Positions 55,403 through 64,000 of a stretch of DNA of 64,000 bases are shown one piece after another. The number at the start of each line of letters is the position of its first letter. Within the stretch, counting starts at the first letter, position 1. The position numbers and the translations under genes were made by a program. The DNA is taken from the NCBI RefSeq assembly GCF_033118175.1, contig NC_083701.1, forward strand, positions 74,152,001 to 74,216,000, given 5' to 3'. The notes beneath the pieces were generated by a model. It made no database searches, was not told the origin of the DNA, and worked only from the letters and a program-made list of their open reading frames with translations. Source of the DNA: Dama dama. Taxonomy: Eukaryota; Chordata; Mammalia; Artiodactyla; Cervidae.

Positions 55403-56798
55403 TTATTAATAGTATTATTAAAATATTGCTTTATCCACACAGTTATTCATTAAATTAATAATGCTTGTTCTCTCATTTTATCTACAGCTTGGATCACTTT
55501 TGTAATTGTTGAGTAAAAGTAGTGAGAGGATAATCCTAAAGTTAATGGAGCTCCTGACAAAATCTGCAATATGGGAGTGGTAGATTCCATAACATACCTA
55601 AAATGCAATCTCATTATCACCATCTATTTCCGTCTGGAAAATCTGAATTTAAACTAAAGCCTTTTAAAATTTCAGTGTTAAATTCCATATTCACAGACAC
55701 CTGTATACAGAACACACACAAAAATGTTTCAAGAAATCAATTATATATATAATTCTATGTGGTGAGACTGTTTCAGATAGTGCTATACATAGTGCTAAGA
55801 TAGATGAAATATCAGTTAATTGTGTATCCACAAATTATGTAATCCAACATTTTATCTTCTGAAATCAGGCTGCTACATTTGTAGGAAGATCTGTGGTTTT
55901 TAGAAAGATAATGCTTCTCATTTCCTTCATAAAATACCCAACTATAGTTAACACAAACTTAAATAATTTTTTAAGATATAATAAGATATCAATATGATGT
56001 TTAGCCTGAAAATCTTTTCATAGCCTTGTCTGGATTGATAAAGCATCTTTGCATTGGGTCCTTTGTGTGTTTGTTTTGAAGTGTGCCTTACCTTTTTCTG
56101 GGCAAGTTTTTAATGGCCAAGCAAAAATAGTAGCATAATTACCATTGTCTACCTAATAATAATGGCATCTTTTAAATACACACCACTTTTCCAAAACAGA
56201 GTAAATTATGTAGATATTAGCCCACTAAATCCTCACAACTAAAGTATAAATTAGAACAAGTTTGAACCAAATCCCAACTTAAGAAACATGGAAATTGAAA
56301 CAAAAGAAAAAAAAAACAAGAGATGTGCACAAGGCATTTTAGGAAATCAGCCGCAGGACTCTGTCTTAGGGAAGACTTTGCACTTTTCTAGGACTCTAAC
56401 CACTTAGGGCTTGGCTCTGTAGTTAACCTACTCTTTGTCATTTTTTCCATGGGTGCATTTCCGACATGATAACCTAGGGAGAGATATTTCAGTTGTGATT
56501 CAAGTTATATTACAGACCCAGACTATACAGTATATTGCCAAGTTCTTGGTTCATTATGTCCATCCAGAACCTGAATTTAAGGGGCCATCAGTAGTAGACC
56601 ATTAGAATTAGAAATGAAAGCTAATATGTATATAAGATAATCCACAGTGTTTATTCAAAACATCAATTTTTTTGTCCTTGCAATTAGCCAAAAATTTAAT
56701 ATATTTGATTTCTAACTAGGTGTTTGCATAATCACATTGAATTTAAGAAACTGACATATGAATATATGTGAATATGATACGGTATTCAGATATACATG
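55403..56798. other. AT-rich unique sequence, 1.4 kb
   Basis: A weak reverse MIR-like phrase lies at 56165-56265 ('tattagcccactaaatcctc'). No gene recognised. Confidence 0.4.
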
Positions 56799-57006
56799 GG
56801 CGTCCCTGGTGGCTCAGATGGTAAAGAATCTGCCTGCAATGTAGGTGACCCAAGTTTGACTCCTGGGTTGAGAAGGTGTCCGAGAGAAGGGAATGGCTAC
56901 TCACTCCATATTCTTGCCTGGAAAACCCCACGGACAGAGGAGCCTGGTGGGCTATAGTCCACGGGGTCACAAAGAGTCGGACACGACTGAACCACAGCCA
57001 CAGCAA
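56799..57006 (+). mobile_element. Bov-tA SINE
   Basis: Head 'gcgtccctggtggctcagat' and full Bov-A body. Confidence 0.95.
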
Positions 57007-57316
57007 CAATGAACTTACTTAGGGTGTAGAATTTATAAAGAGATCTTGTGGCTTTTGACCACAACAATTTTAATGAAGGCAATATCTAGGCAAAATGTAC
57101 GCAAAAAAAGGACAAGCATGTCTCTTACTTTTAGTTTCATACTTTGAACTGTCAGAAGCTACTGGGAGCAAATGGGATGTGGCTGCTTTGCCTAAGTTGA
57201 CCTACTGGAAATAAAAACACAATGTAACCCAACAATTGTGGCTCTTCTCATGTATAACATTTCAAAATTCTCATATTTCATTTTCAGAATTTTACTTATG
57301 AATGACTACATGGTAT
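57007..57316. other. Unique sequence
   Basis: I see no recognisable element or exon. Confidence 0.35.
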
Positions 57317-57324
57317 CTGAAGTG

Positions 57325-57530
57325 TAGTTTAGTTGGTAAAAATTGAGTCCAACTCTTTTGTGACCCCCATGGACTGTAGCCCACCAGCTCCTCTGTCCAT
57401 GGGATTTCCCAGGCAAGAATATTGGAGTGGGTTACCATTTCCTTTTTCAGGGAATCTTCCAGATTCAGGGATCAAACCCAGGTCTCCTGTGTTGGCATTC
57501 TTTACCATCTGAGCCACTAGGAAAGCCCCA
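57325..57530 (-). mobile_element. Bov-tA SINE with 8-bp TSD
   Basis: A complete reverse element. The duplication 'ctgaagtg' is at 57317-57324 and 57531-57538. Confidence 0.95.
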
Positions 57531-57538
57531 CTGAAGTG

Positions 57539-58267
57539 CAGGGAGTGCATTTAATAAGTGACCATTTAGAGTGTGCTTGCATTTTTCACAAAATGTTTTC
57601 TTTCTTTGTGACTGTATAAATTTGAGCCCCAACTTCTACATATTATTCTTTCTCCATGTATGCTATTATTCTATTAACTGATTTGCATTTTCAAATTACA
57701 TCTAATTCATTCGGTTCTCAAAATTTATAGAATGCCTCTATGTACAAGTCTCAATTAGGTATTCAGTAAATATTTTTAAAGATGAGGAAAGTAATCCCCA
57801 AATAAAGATTACCCCCCAAATTTTTTTCCTACAAGAATAAAGATCTAATTTTTAAGAATAAATTAATCATTCACTTAATGAATCAGGAAAACCTTTAACA
57901 ACTTTAATTTGGTTAATATTAAACAGAAGAGATAATTTGTAATCCTAACTTTGGGTTAGGTAGACTTGAAATCTTGTTAGCTGAAAGAACTATTTTGTAA
58001 CATGTTTCCTCTAAGCCATTGCAAATGTTTCAAAAATGTCAAATGCTGCAAAATTGTAATTCAGGTGATTGCTGTCTTCATCCTTATTATAGCTGAATCT
58101 TTTTATGTAATTTGTATTATCACTGACTTGATTCTTGCCTGCCCCGACTTATTACGGATTACTCCAAAAAATAAAATTTTTTATGGTTGGGTCTTCTAAA
58201 GCAAGGCCTTATTTTCTCATGTTTAATTCAAAATATTGGAAACGTTTCCTTTTTACTTCTGTCCATA
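57539..58267. other. AT-rich unique sequence
   Basis: No gene or repeat recognised. Confidence 0.4.
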
Positions 58268-58409
58268 TGATCTCCCAGGCAAGAATCCCAGGAGTGGGTT
58301 GCCATTTCCTTCTTTGGGGGATCTTTGGATCACAGTGATCCAACCCAGGCCTCCTGCATTGCTCTGTATTGCAGGCAGATTCTTTACCATGAGCCACTGG
58401 GGAAGCCCA
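58268..58409 (-). mobile_element. Bov-tA SINE, 3'-truncated
   Basis: Begins mid-body at 'tcccaggcaagaatcccagg' and ends with head 'gagccactggggaagccc'. Confidence 0.92.
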
Positions 58410-58754
58410 GTGTACAAAAGTAAGATATTTAATTATAAGTCTTCTTTTTTTCCTGAAAAAAAGAGCAAGCATTTTTGGTAGGCATAGCTTTCTATATTTA
58501 TTTTCACAGGTAATAATTCTACATTTCTATCATCTGACCCAGGAGATATTTTTATCCTGACCTAGTTCGCTGGTTTCTGTTTCTTAGCTCCCTTCAAGAG
58601 AATCTATCTAAGTTCAGTCCCAAGCCCACAGTTCAAGTTCAGGTTCGGTGGGGACAAACCGCAGTGAACTTGAGCCCTTGTCTTCTTGGGCCGCTGTGAT
58701 CTCTACTGCTTTTGATTTGCTTGTTCTCCTTCACTTTTATTTCATCCACTAGGC
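58410..58754. other. Unique sequence
   Basis: I see no recognisable element or exon. Confidence 0.35.
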
Positions 58755-58756
58755 TT

Positions 58757-59689
58757 GGTTCCCAATAGGGAAAGAAGTACGTCAAGACTGTATATTGTCA
58801 CCCAGCTTGTTTAACTTGTATGCAGTGTACATCATGAGAAACGCTGGGCTGGAGGAAGCACAAGCTGGAATCAAGATTGCCGGGAGAAATGTCATTAACC
58901 TCAGATATGCAGATGACAGCACCCTTATGGCAGAAAGTGAAGAGAAACTAAAAAGCCTCTTGATGAAAGTGAAAGAGGAGAGTGAAGAAGTTGGCTTAAA
59001 GCTCAACATTCAGAAAACTAAGATCATGGCATCCGGTCCCATCACTTCATGGCAAATAGATGGGGAAACAGTGGAAACAATGTCAGACCTTATTTTTTGG
59101 GCTCCAAAATCACTGCAGATGGTGATTGCAGCCATGAAATTAAAAGACACTTACTCCTTGGAAGGAAAGTTATGACCAACCTAGATAGCATATTAAAAAG
59201 CAGAGACATTACTTTGACAACAAAGGTCCATCTGGGCAAGGCTATGGTTTTTCCAGTGGTCATGTATGGATGTGAGAGTTGGACTGTGAAGAAAGCCGAG
59301 CACCAAAAAATTGATGCTTTTGAACTGTGGTGTTGGAGAAGACTCTTGAGAGTCCCTAGGACTGCAAGGAGATCCAACCAGTCCATCCTAAAGCAGATCA
59401 GTCCTGGGTGTTCATTGGAAGGACTGATGCTGAAGCTGAAACTCCAGTACTTTGGCCACCTGATGTGAAGAGCTGACTCACTGGAAAAGACCCTGATGCT
59501 GGGAGGGATTGGGGGCAGGAGGAGAAGGGGACGACAGAGGATGAGATGGCTGGATGGCATCACTGACTCAATAGGCATGAGTTTGGGTAAACTCCGGGAG
59601 TTGGTGATGAACAGGGAGGCCTGGCATGCCGCGGTTTATGGGGTCGCAAAGAGTCAGACATGACTGAGCGACTGAACTGAACTGAACTG
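58757..59689 (+). mobile_element. BovB LINE 3' 0.93 kb
   Basis: 5'-truncated just before RT motif B, ending in GAACT units. A possible 6-bp duplication 'aggctt' is at 58751-58756 and 59690-59695. Confidence 0.97.
58762..59680 (+). pseudogene. BovB ORF2 C-terminal part, broken
   Basis: The palm end and C-terminus of a LINE reverse transcriptase. The YADD catalytic box is intact at 58906-58917, unlike the copy at 15.6 kb. The reading frame runs at 58795-59175 but shifts near 59090-59100, where a T run is one base short. The correct frame then continues (59049-59468) until TGA at 59466-59468, which replaces the CGA arginine of the 'HLMRR' stretch. CAA at 59304-59306 replaces another CGA. Motif A, fingers and endonuclease are absent by truncation, so no active enzyme is possible. 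Confidence 0.95.
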
Positions 59690-59969
59690 AGGCTTCAGCC
59701 CACATTTTATACTTAAATGTGTTCTGAACTATGACATCATTTTGGTCCTGCTTGGTTTCCCTATAAAATTGTTAGAAATTTGTCGGGCCTCTGGCCTGAT
59801 CAGTCATTCATTACATAATTCTGAGTTTGATTGGTCACTGATTTTTACACAATGGAATTTCAGCTGCTGAGGAAACATAGTGCTGTCTTATGTCCAAGAC
59901 TCTCATTTGCAAAATTTACTTACCGAGATAATAAAAGCCATCTTTGAAAGTTGCTACCTTTTGGGCACA
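59690..59969. other. Unique sequence
   Basis: I see no recognisable element or exon. Confidence 0.35.
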
Positions 59970-59984
59970 AGTTGTTTATTTTTA

Positions 59985-60011
59985 GTATATGTGCTGCCGA
60001 AGCGAGCACCG
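59985..60011 (-). pseudogene. U6 snRNA 5'-end fragment, retroposed
   Basis: On the minus strand the insert reads 'gtgctcgcttcggcagcaca' and then 'tatac', the first 25 bases of U6 spliceosomal RNA. The flanking 'taaaa' continues the match to about base 30. An exact 15-bp repeat 'agttgtttattttta' flanks it at 59970-59984 and 60012-60026. The upstream T5|A fits an L1 endonuclease site, and U6 has an internal AAAA just where the match ends, suggesting priming there. Two extra bases ('cg') lie at the 5' junction. It lacks the rest of U6 and is not functional. Confidence 0.9.
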
Positions 60012-60026
60012 AGTTGTTTATTTTTA

Positions 60027-60489
60027 CTTAATATTTCCCAAAGGATGCTTTATGTCGTCAAGTACTGCATTTGTGGTCTCGTATTTTGGTAGAAAAATCT
60101 AGAAATAATTGTCATTAATAACTTTTAAGATCAGAAAAGCAGGAAATTATTTCTGGATTTAAAATAAACACTTTTATTAAATATGCTGCTATACTTGCTA
60201 CTCTTAACTGTTAAAGCACTTGCTTTTAGGTCGTTATAGGAAAGAGATTTGTGTTGTTTTGCTCCTAAAATTGTACCTTGAATATGAAAGAAACCAAATA
60301 TATATATATATATATAAAACACAGAAAAGGGAGGATGCAATCATTTATACAACTATTCACCTCATTTTGAGAGGATGTTTGCAAATTCCATTCAGTTCTA
60401 TGAGAATTCATTGAATGTTTTCTTTGTGGAAAAAATCCTTCCACAGGCTGAGGAAAGAAGCCAGGATGACTAAGGCATGCTTCCTGGTT
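60027..60489. other. AT-rich unique sequence
   Basis: Contains the (AT)n run listed separately. No gene recognised. Confidence 0.4.
60297..60317. repeat. (AT)n microsatellite
   Basis: About ten TA units. Confidence 0.9.
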
Positions 60490-60650
60490 TCAGATTTACA
60501 AAGTTCTTCAAAGTACATATTTCATTATGATTTTATAGATGAGAAAACTGAGGCTCAGAGAGGATAAGTTAGTTGACCAAGTGAAACAGCTAAAGTGGTC
60601 AAACTAGGTGTTCATCCTCACAACTGATGACCACAAACCACTTCCGCCGC
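60490..60650 (-). repeat. MIR SINE
   Basis: 'attttatagatgagaaaact', 'gaggctcagagaggataagt' and 'ccaagtgaaacagctaaagt' fit reverse MIR. Confidence 0.85.
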
Positions 60651-60855
60651 TCATTACCCCAGGATTCACGCTGCAGAACCGCTAATGTAAGCATCTCAAA
60701 TAGCATTTGGACATTCAAGATTAAATAAAATATATTGCTAAAATTAATTTTATTTGCTTTTTTCCATTTTTAATGTGATCATTGGAAAATTTAAAATCAT
60801 GTGTGTCTCTCAGTTGTATCTTGCACTGTGGTTCTCCTGGGCAGCATTGTTTCAG

Positions 60856-61051
60856 GGTGTGTCAGTCGCTCAGTCATGTCCAGCTGTCTGCGACCCCATG
60901 GACGGTAGCCTACCAGGCTCCTCTATCCAAGGAATTTTCCAGGCAAGAATACTGGAGTGGGTTACCACTCCTCCAGGGTATCTTCCCGACACAGGGATTA
61001 AATCTCCTGCATCGCAGCCAGATTCTTTACCATTTGAGTTACCTGGGAAGA
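60856..61051 (-). mobile_element. Bov-tA SINE
   Basis: A reverse element with small deletions, 'gtgtcagtcgctcagtcatg' to head 'ttgagttacctgggaag'. Confidence 0.94.
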
Positions 61052-61728
61052 TGTATTATTTTAGAAAATGCTGTAAATTTCTTACTCAGTGTGTTTCAAA
61101 TTGCCTTTTATTTTGCTTTTACTTATCCCTTTTATCCTCTTGAAATCTATGAAGCTACATGAATGTTCTCATTAACAAGATTCAGAAAACTTTTATTGGA
61201 CTCATCAGCATTTTTCCCTGAGTGCTTGAATTAGAGGATTTGTAACTTCCTGAGTGCTCCTGAAAAGCTTTTTGGCTGCAGAATGTTATTGCTACCTGAA
61301 TAGAATATAAGTGCATTCAAATGAGGGTCAAGTTTTGCTCTCTATTTTTTACCACGATCAACATTGTAAATGGTTGGTGCAGATGGGTTAGCAAGAGAGG
61401 GAACTAAAAGTTCGAGGGTGAAAGACAATACTAACTGATTCTATTCAATGACAAGAGAAATGAAGCAAATTATTGTTATTAAAACTTAGACCTGCCAAAC
61501 TATTTTTATTCTGGAAAAAAAAAAAAGTTTATTTACACTGCCTTTAGAGTTATCTTCCACTGTCTCTCCGTGTCCCTTGCCCTCTGAGATTCTTCGTATC
61601 TGTAGCCAAAATGGACACAAATACCTGGTTAAAATAAAAATCTCCCTTTTTTTCTCTCCAAACCCCAACTACTTAGGTCAAAATTTTATCAAAATCCCAA
61701 TTTAAAGAGGGAAGTAAACTGAGAAGTG
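61052..61728. other. Unique sequence
   Basis: An A11 run lies at about 61516-61526. No gene recognised. Confidence 0.4.
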
Positions 61729-61760
61729 AAACACAGTCAGCCTCATTTGACTGTGTTTCT
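61729..61760. repeat. 12-bp perfect hairpin
   Basis: 'gaaacacagtca' and its exact reverse complement 'tgactgtgtttc' flank an 8-base loop. It lies just upstream of the LTR-like element. Confidence 0.75.
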
Positions 61761-61789
61761 CTGATTTGCTCGTTGGGATATTGCTAAAA

Positions 61790-62165
61790 ACAAGAAAACA
61801 GCCAAAATGGAGTAGCTTATGCTAAGTCCCATGGCACCAAAGAGACTTAATTATTGTTTTGGCTCCACCAGAAGTGGAATTTTAAACCAGCCAGTCAGGA
61901 ATTGCCTGATTCAGCACTGCTTACGTAATCTGCCGGATAGGCCAATACCGTCCCCAAAAGGGCAGCAGTCTTGGAATAACCAGCCTGCTTTTTGTCTGGT
62001 GTCCCTTCTGCCTCTGCCAGTCTGTCGGCTTGTCCAGGTCCTCACAGCTCTTTTCTCTCTGCTAGGTTGGGTGCTGCCCAATTCAAACTGAGTGTTGCTC
62101 AAATAAACTCTTAAAGATGCTGCTGTACCTCAGTTTCTCTTTTAGCAATATATTTAATCTTTAAG
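61790..62165 (+). mobile_element. Endogenous retrovirus-like LTR
   Basis: 'caaaatggagtagcttatgc', 'cctgattcagcactgcttac', 'cttggaataaccagcctgct' and 'gttgggtgctgcccaattca' lead to a polyadenylation signal AATAAA at 62102-62107, followed by a GT-rich end. This is the structure of a solo LTR. Family not assigned, and no viral genes flank it. Confidence 0.55.
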
Positions 62166-62854
62166 TTTTCTTGATTTCATTTCTGATGTGGTCCTTCACC
62201 CAGAAGAATAAAGGATCTACGGTGTCCGTTTTTCCTCTTTCTTCGCTATTAGTTGAGGAAATGACCCAGACAGGAATCTTAACCAGTTTATGGAATAGCC
62301 CACAGGGATTTGCATACTAAGATTTTTCAAATATGCAGTTTTAAAAATCTAAATCTAAGCCTATGGGCTCATTTAACTAATGAAAGTTGATCAGATTTGA
62401 TTTTTTTTTTTTCAGGTCTAGAGACAAAATTAGCAAAAACCTAGGACTAAAATAAACCTCCAAAATTACCAGTTTTAATCTCTTTCCTCAGAGTGTCTGA
62501 AGAGGAGGTACTAGCAAGCTGTAAGGGAAACAGGAAGTTCAAGTTGACCCTGATGATCTTCCAGTGAAGGTCTGATGGTTTGGCTTGCTTTTTACTTGCT
62601 TGTTTTTAAGACTAAGCCATTTTTAATAACCTATACTGTTCTCCCTTGAAACAAAGCACTCTGTAAAGTGTGTGATTGTATCTTGCTTGTAGCATTATGA
62701 TTTGACATCCTTCCTCTGCAAAGTACTTTGTGGCACATATTTTTAATTCATATAAATCAATTAACTCAATGTTAGGACTTTTCTGTGTTGTCACCAGTGA
62801 TAACCAGACTTACTCATGGCCTTAATAAAAATCACTCACCCAGGAGCGGGATAG
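62166..62854. other. Unique sequence
   Basis: A T12 run lies at 62401-62413. No repeat or gene recognised. Confidence 0.4.
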
Positions 62855-63490
62855 GGGCTCAAATTCCTTAAAAAACTAGAAATAAAACTACCATATGACC
62901 CACCACTCCCACTACTGGGCATACACCCTGAGGAAACCGTCACTGAAAACTACACATGCAGCCCAGTGTTCATTGCTGCACTATTTACAGTAGCTAGGAC
63001 GTGAAGCAACCTAGATGTCCATCCAGAGAGGAGTGGGTAAAGAAGCTGCGGTACCTATACACAGTGGGATAATCCTCAGCCAAAAAGTCAGAAAGAGAAA
63101 AATAAATATCATGTATTGATGCATAGGTATGGGATCTAGAAAGATGGTACCTGATGAACCTACTTCATGGCAGAGGTGGAGATGCAGACATAGAGAGCAG
63201 ACTTGTGGAAAGAGTGGGGGAAGGAGAGACTGGATAAAGTGGAAGACTATCATGAGAACATACACATTACCAAATATAAAATAGAGAGCCAGTGGGAACT
63301 TGCGGTGTGACTCTCGGAGCTCAAATCAGTGACAACCTAGAGAGGTGGGATGGGCTAGGAGGTAGGAGGGAGCTTCAAGAGGGAGGGGACATATTATGCA
63401 TGGCTGATTCATGTTGATGTATGGCAGAAACCAACACAATATTGTAAACCAATTATCCTCCAGTTAAAAATAAATAAATTTAGAAAAATA
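62855..63490 (+). mobile_element. Ruminant L1: end of ORF2 and 3' UTR
   Basis: 'taaaactaccatatgaccca' and 'cactactgggcatacaccct' encode the degenerate ORF2 C-terminus. Then 'gtcagaaagagaaaaataaa', a G-rich tract at 63345-63390, 'ggctgattcatgttgatgta' and an A-rich end at 63465-63485. Frame interrupted, dead. Confidence 0.93.
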
Positions 63491-63852
63491 GTAGAAGCTC
63501 AAGAGGCTTATAACTTTTAAACAACAAATATAACACTATAACTTGTTTTTATTGAACATAAAACTTGTTATTAAATATTTTGCATTAATTTGTTCATTCA
63601 GATAACATCACAAAAATCAAGTTGTTTACATCTTCAAGGACTGACCCAGAGCACCAAGATAAATAGACTTAACAACAAAGAATAGATTTCTATTAATTTC
63701 CAATTCCTTTGGCAGGTAATAAGTTTGTTTTCTTTATCATTAAAATAAACCAAGGTTCTCAGACCTAGGAGTGCCCTATATCATAATGTCAGTGCCCTAG
63801 TTCGGCATTTAGAAACTAGTAGCATTATACTTAGAATGGTGTTGCATATATG
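63491..63852. other. Unique sequence
   Basis: I see no recognisable element or exon. Confidence 0.35.
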
Positions 63853-64000
63853 TCTTAGTCTATTTGCACTTCTATAATAGAATAACACAGTTTGGGTGCC
63901 TTACAAACAACTGAAATTTATTACTCACAGTTTTGGAGGCTGAGAAGTTCATCAGCAAGATGCTAGTAGACTTAGTGTCTGGTGAGAACCTGCTCTGGGT
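63853..64000 (-). mobile_element. MLT1-type MaLR LTR, cut by window end
   Basis: 'gtcttagtctatttgcactt', 'acaaacaactgaaatttatt', 'cacagttttggaggctgaga' and 'gtgtctggtgagaacctgct' are the reversed 3' part of an MLT1-type LTR. The rest lies beyond the window. Confidence 0.85.

Noticed and set aside
59985..60011. A functional U6 snRNA gene
   Set aside because: Only about 25-30 of roughly 107 bases are present, with no Pol III terminator or promoter elements.
1..64000. CRISPR array, operon or bacterial-type system
   Set aside because: The repeat content is mammalian throughout; the many similar segments are dispersed SINEs and LINEs, not regularly spaced arrays.
1..64000. Mitochondrial insert, 5S, 7SK, U1-U5 or Y RNA copies
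   Set aside because: I looked for their familiar 5' and internal motifs on both strands and saw none. A sensitive search could still find short fragments.

Overview
The window is nuclear DNA from a pecoran ruminant (a bovid such as cattle, sheep or goat). The evidence is its repeats: about a dozen copies of the RTE-type LINE BovB, some thirty tRNA-derived Bov-tA SINEs, a dimeric BOV-A2 with its AGC tail, a CHR-type SINE, and ruminant L1 3' ends. These lie on an older mammal-wide layer of MIR, L2, L1M, hAT (MER5A/MER20-like), Tigger and LTR relics. The repeats cannot separate the bovid genera. I recognised no protein-coding exon, intact gene, rRNA or functional tRNA. Every long open frame I could assign lies in a degenerate transposon or in GC-rich sequence open on both strands. 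It reads as intergenic or deep intronic DNA.

Layout. 0-9 kb: Bov-tA, several L1 3' ends (one with a 14-bp target-site duplication, TSD), two BovB tails and a 1.65-kb minus-strand L1M. 9-15 kb: SINEs and MIRs, including a MIR expanded into a small tandem array and split by a Bov-tA. 15.6-17.3 kb: a 5'-truncated BovB reverse-transcriptase copy with a 13-bp TSD, itself split by a Bov-tA. 18-28 kb: SINEs, a fossil L2 reverse transcriptase, an hAT relic, an L1 split by BovB, and a Tigger relic split by a SINE. 28-32 kb: BOV-A2 and a GC/CpG-rich stretch peaking near 31.0-31.15 kb. 32.5-39 kb: an L1M, two minus-strand BovBs, an LTR fragment, and a second L1M interrupted by about 0.9 kb of unidentified sequence. 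39-52 kb: SINEs, an LTR split by a SINE, MIRs, L1 3' ends and a 0.6-kb L2. 52-64 kb: 2 kb of unassigned sequence, two BovB copies, a 27-nt retroposed piece of U6 snRNA, an LTR, an L1 tail and, at the right edge, an MLT1-type LTR.

How it fits together. No cellular pathway is encoded. Insertion order can be read from the nesting: Bov-tA inside BovB, BovB inside L1M, Bov-tA inside Tigger, MIR and LTR. Several insertions keep clear target-site duplications. The most notable single items are the U6 fragment with a 15-bp repeat on each side, a 38-nt SINE-tail insertion with a 12-bp repeat, a free Bov-A monomer with an 11-bp TSD, the MIR-derived tandem array, the CpG-rich block at 31 kb, and the unidentified block inside the L1 at 38 kb. 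Repeat family names come from remembered consensus sequences; no database search was run.
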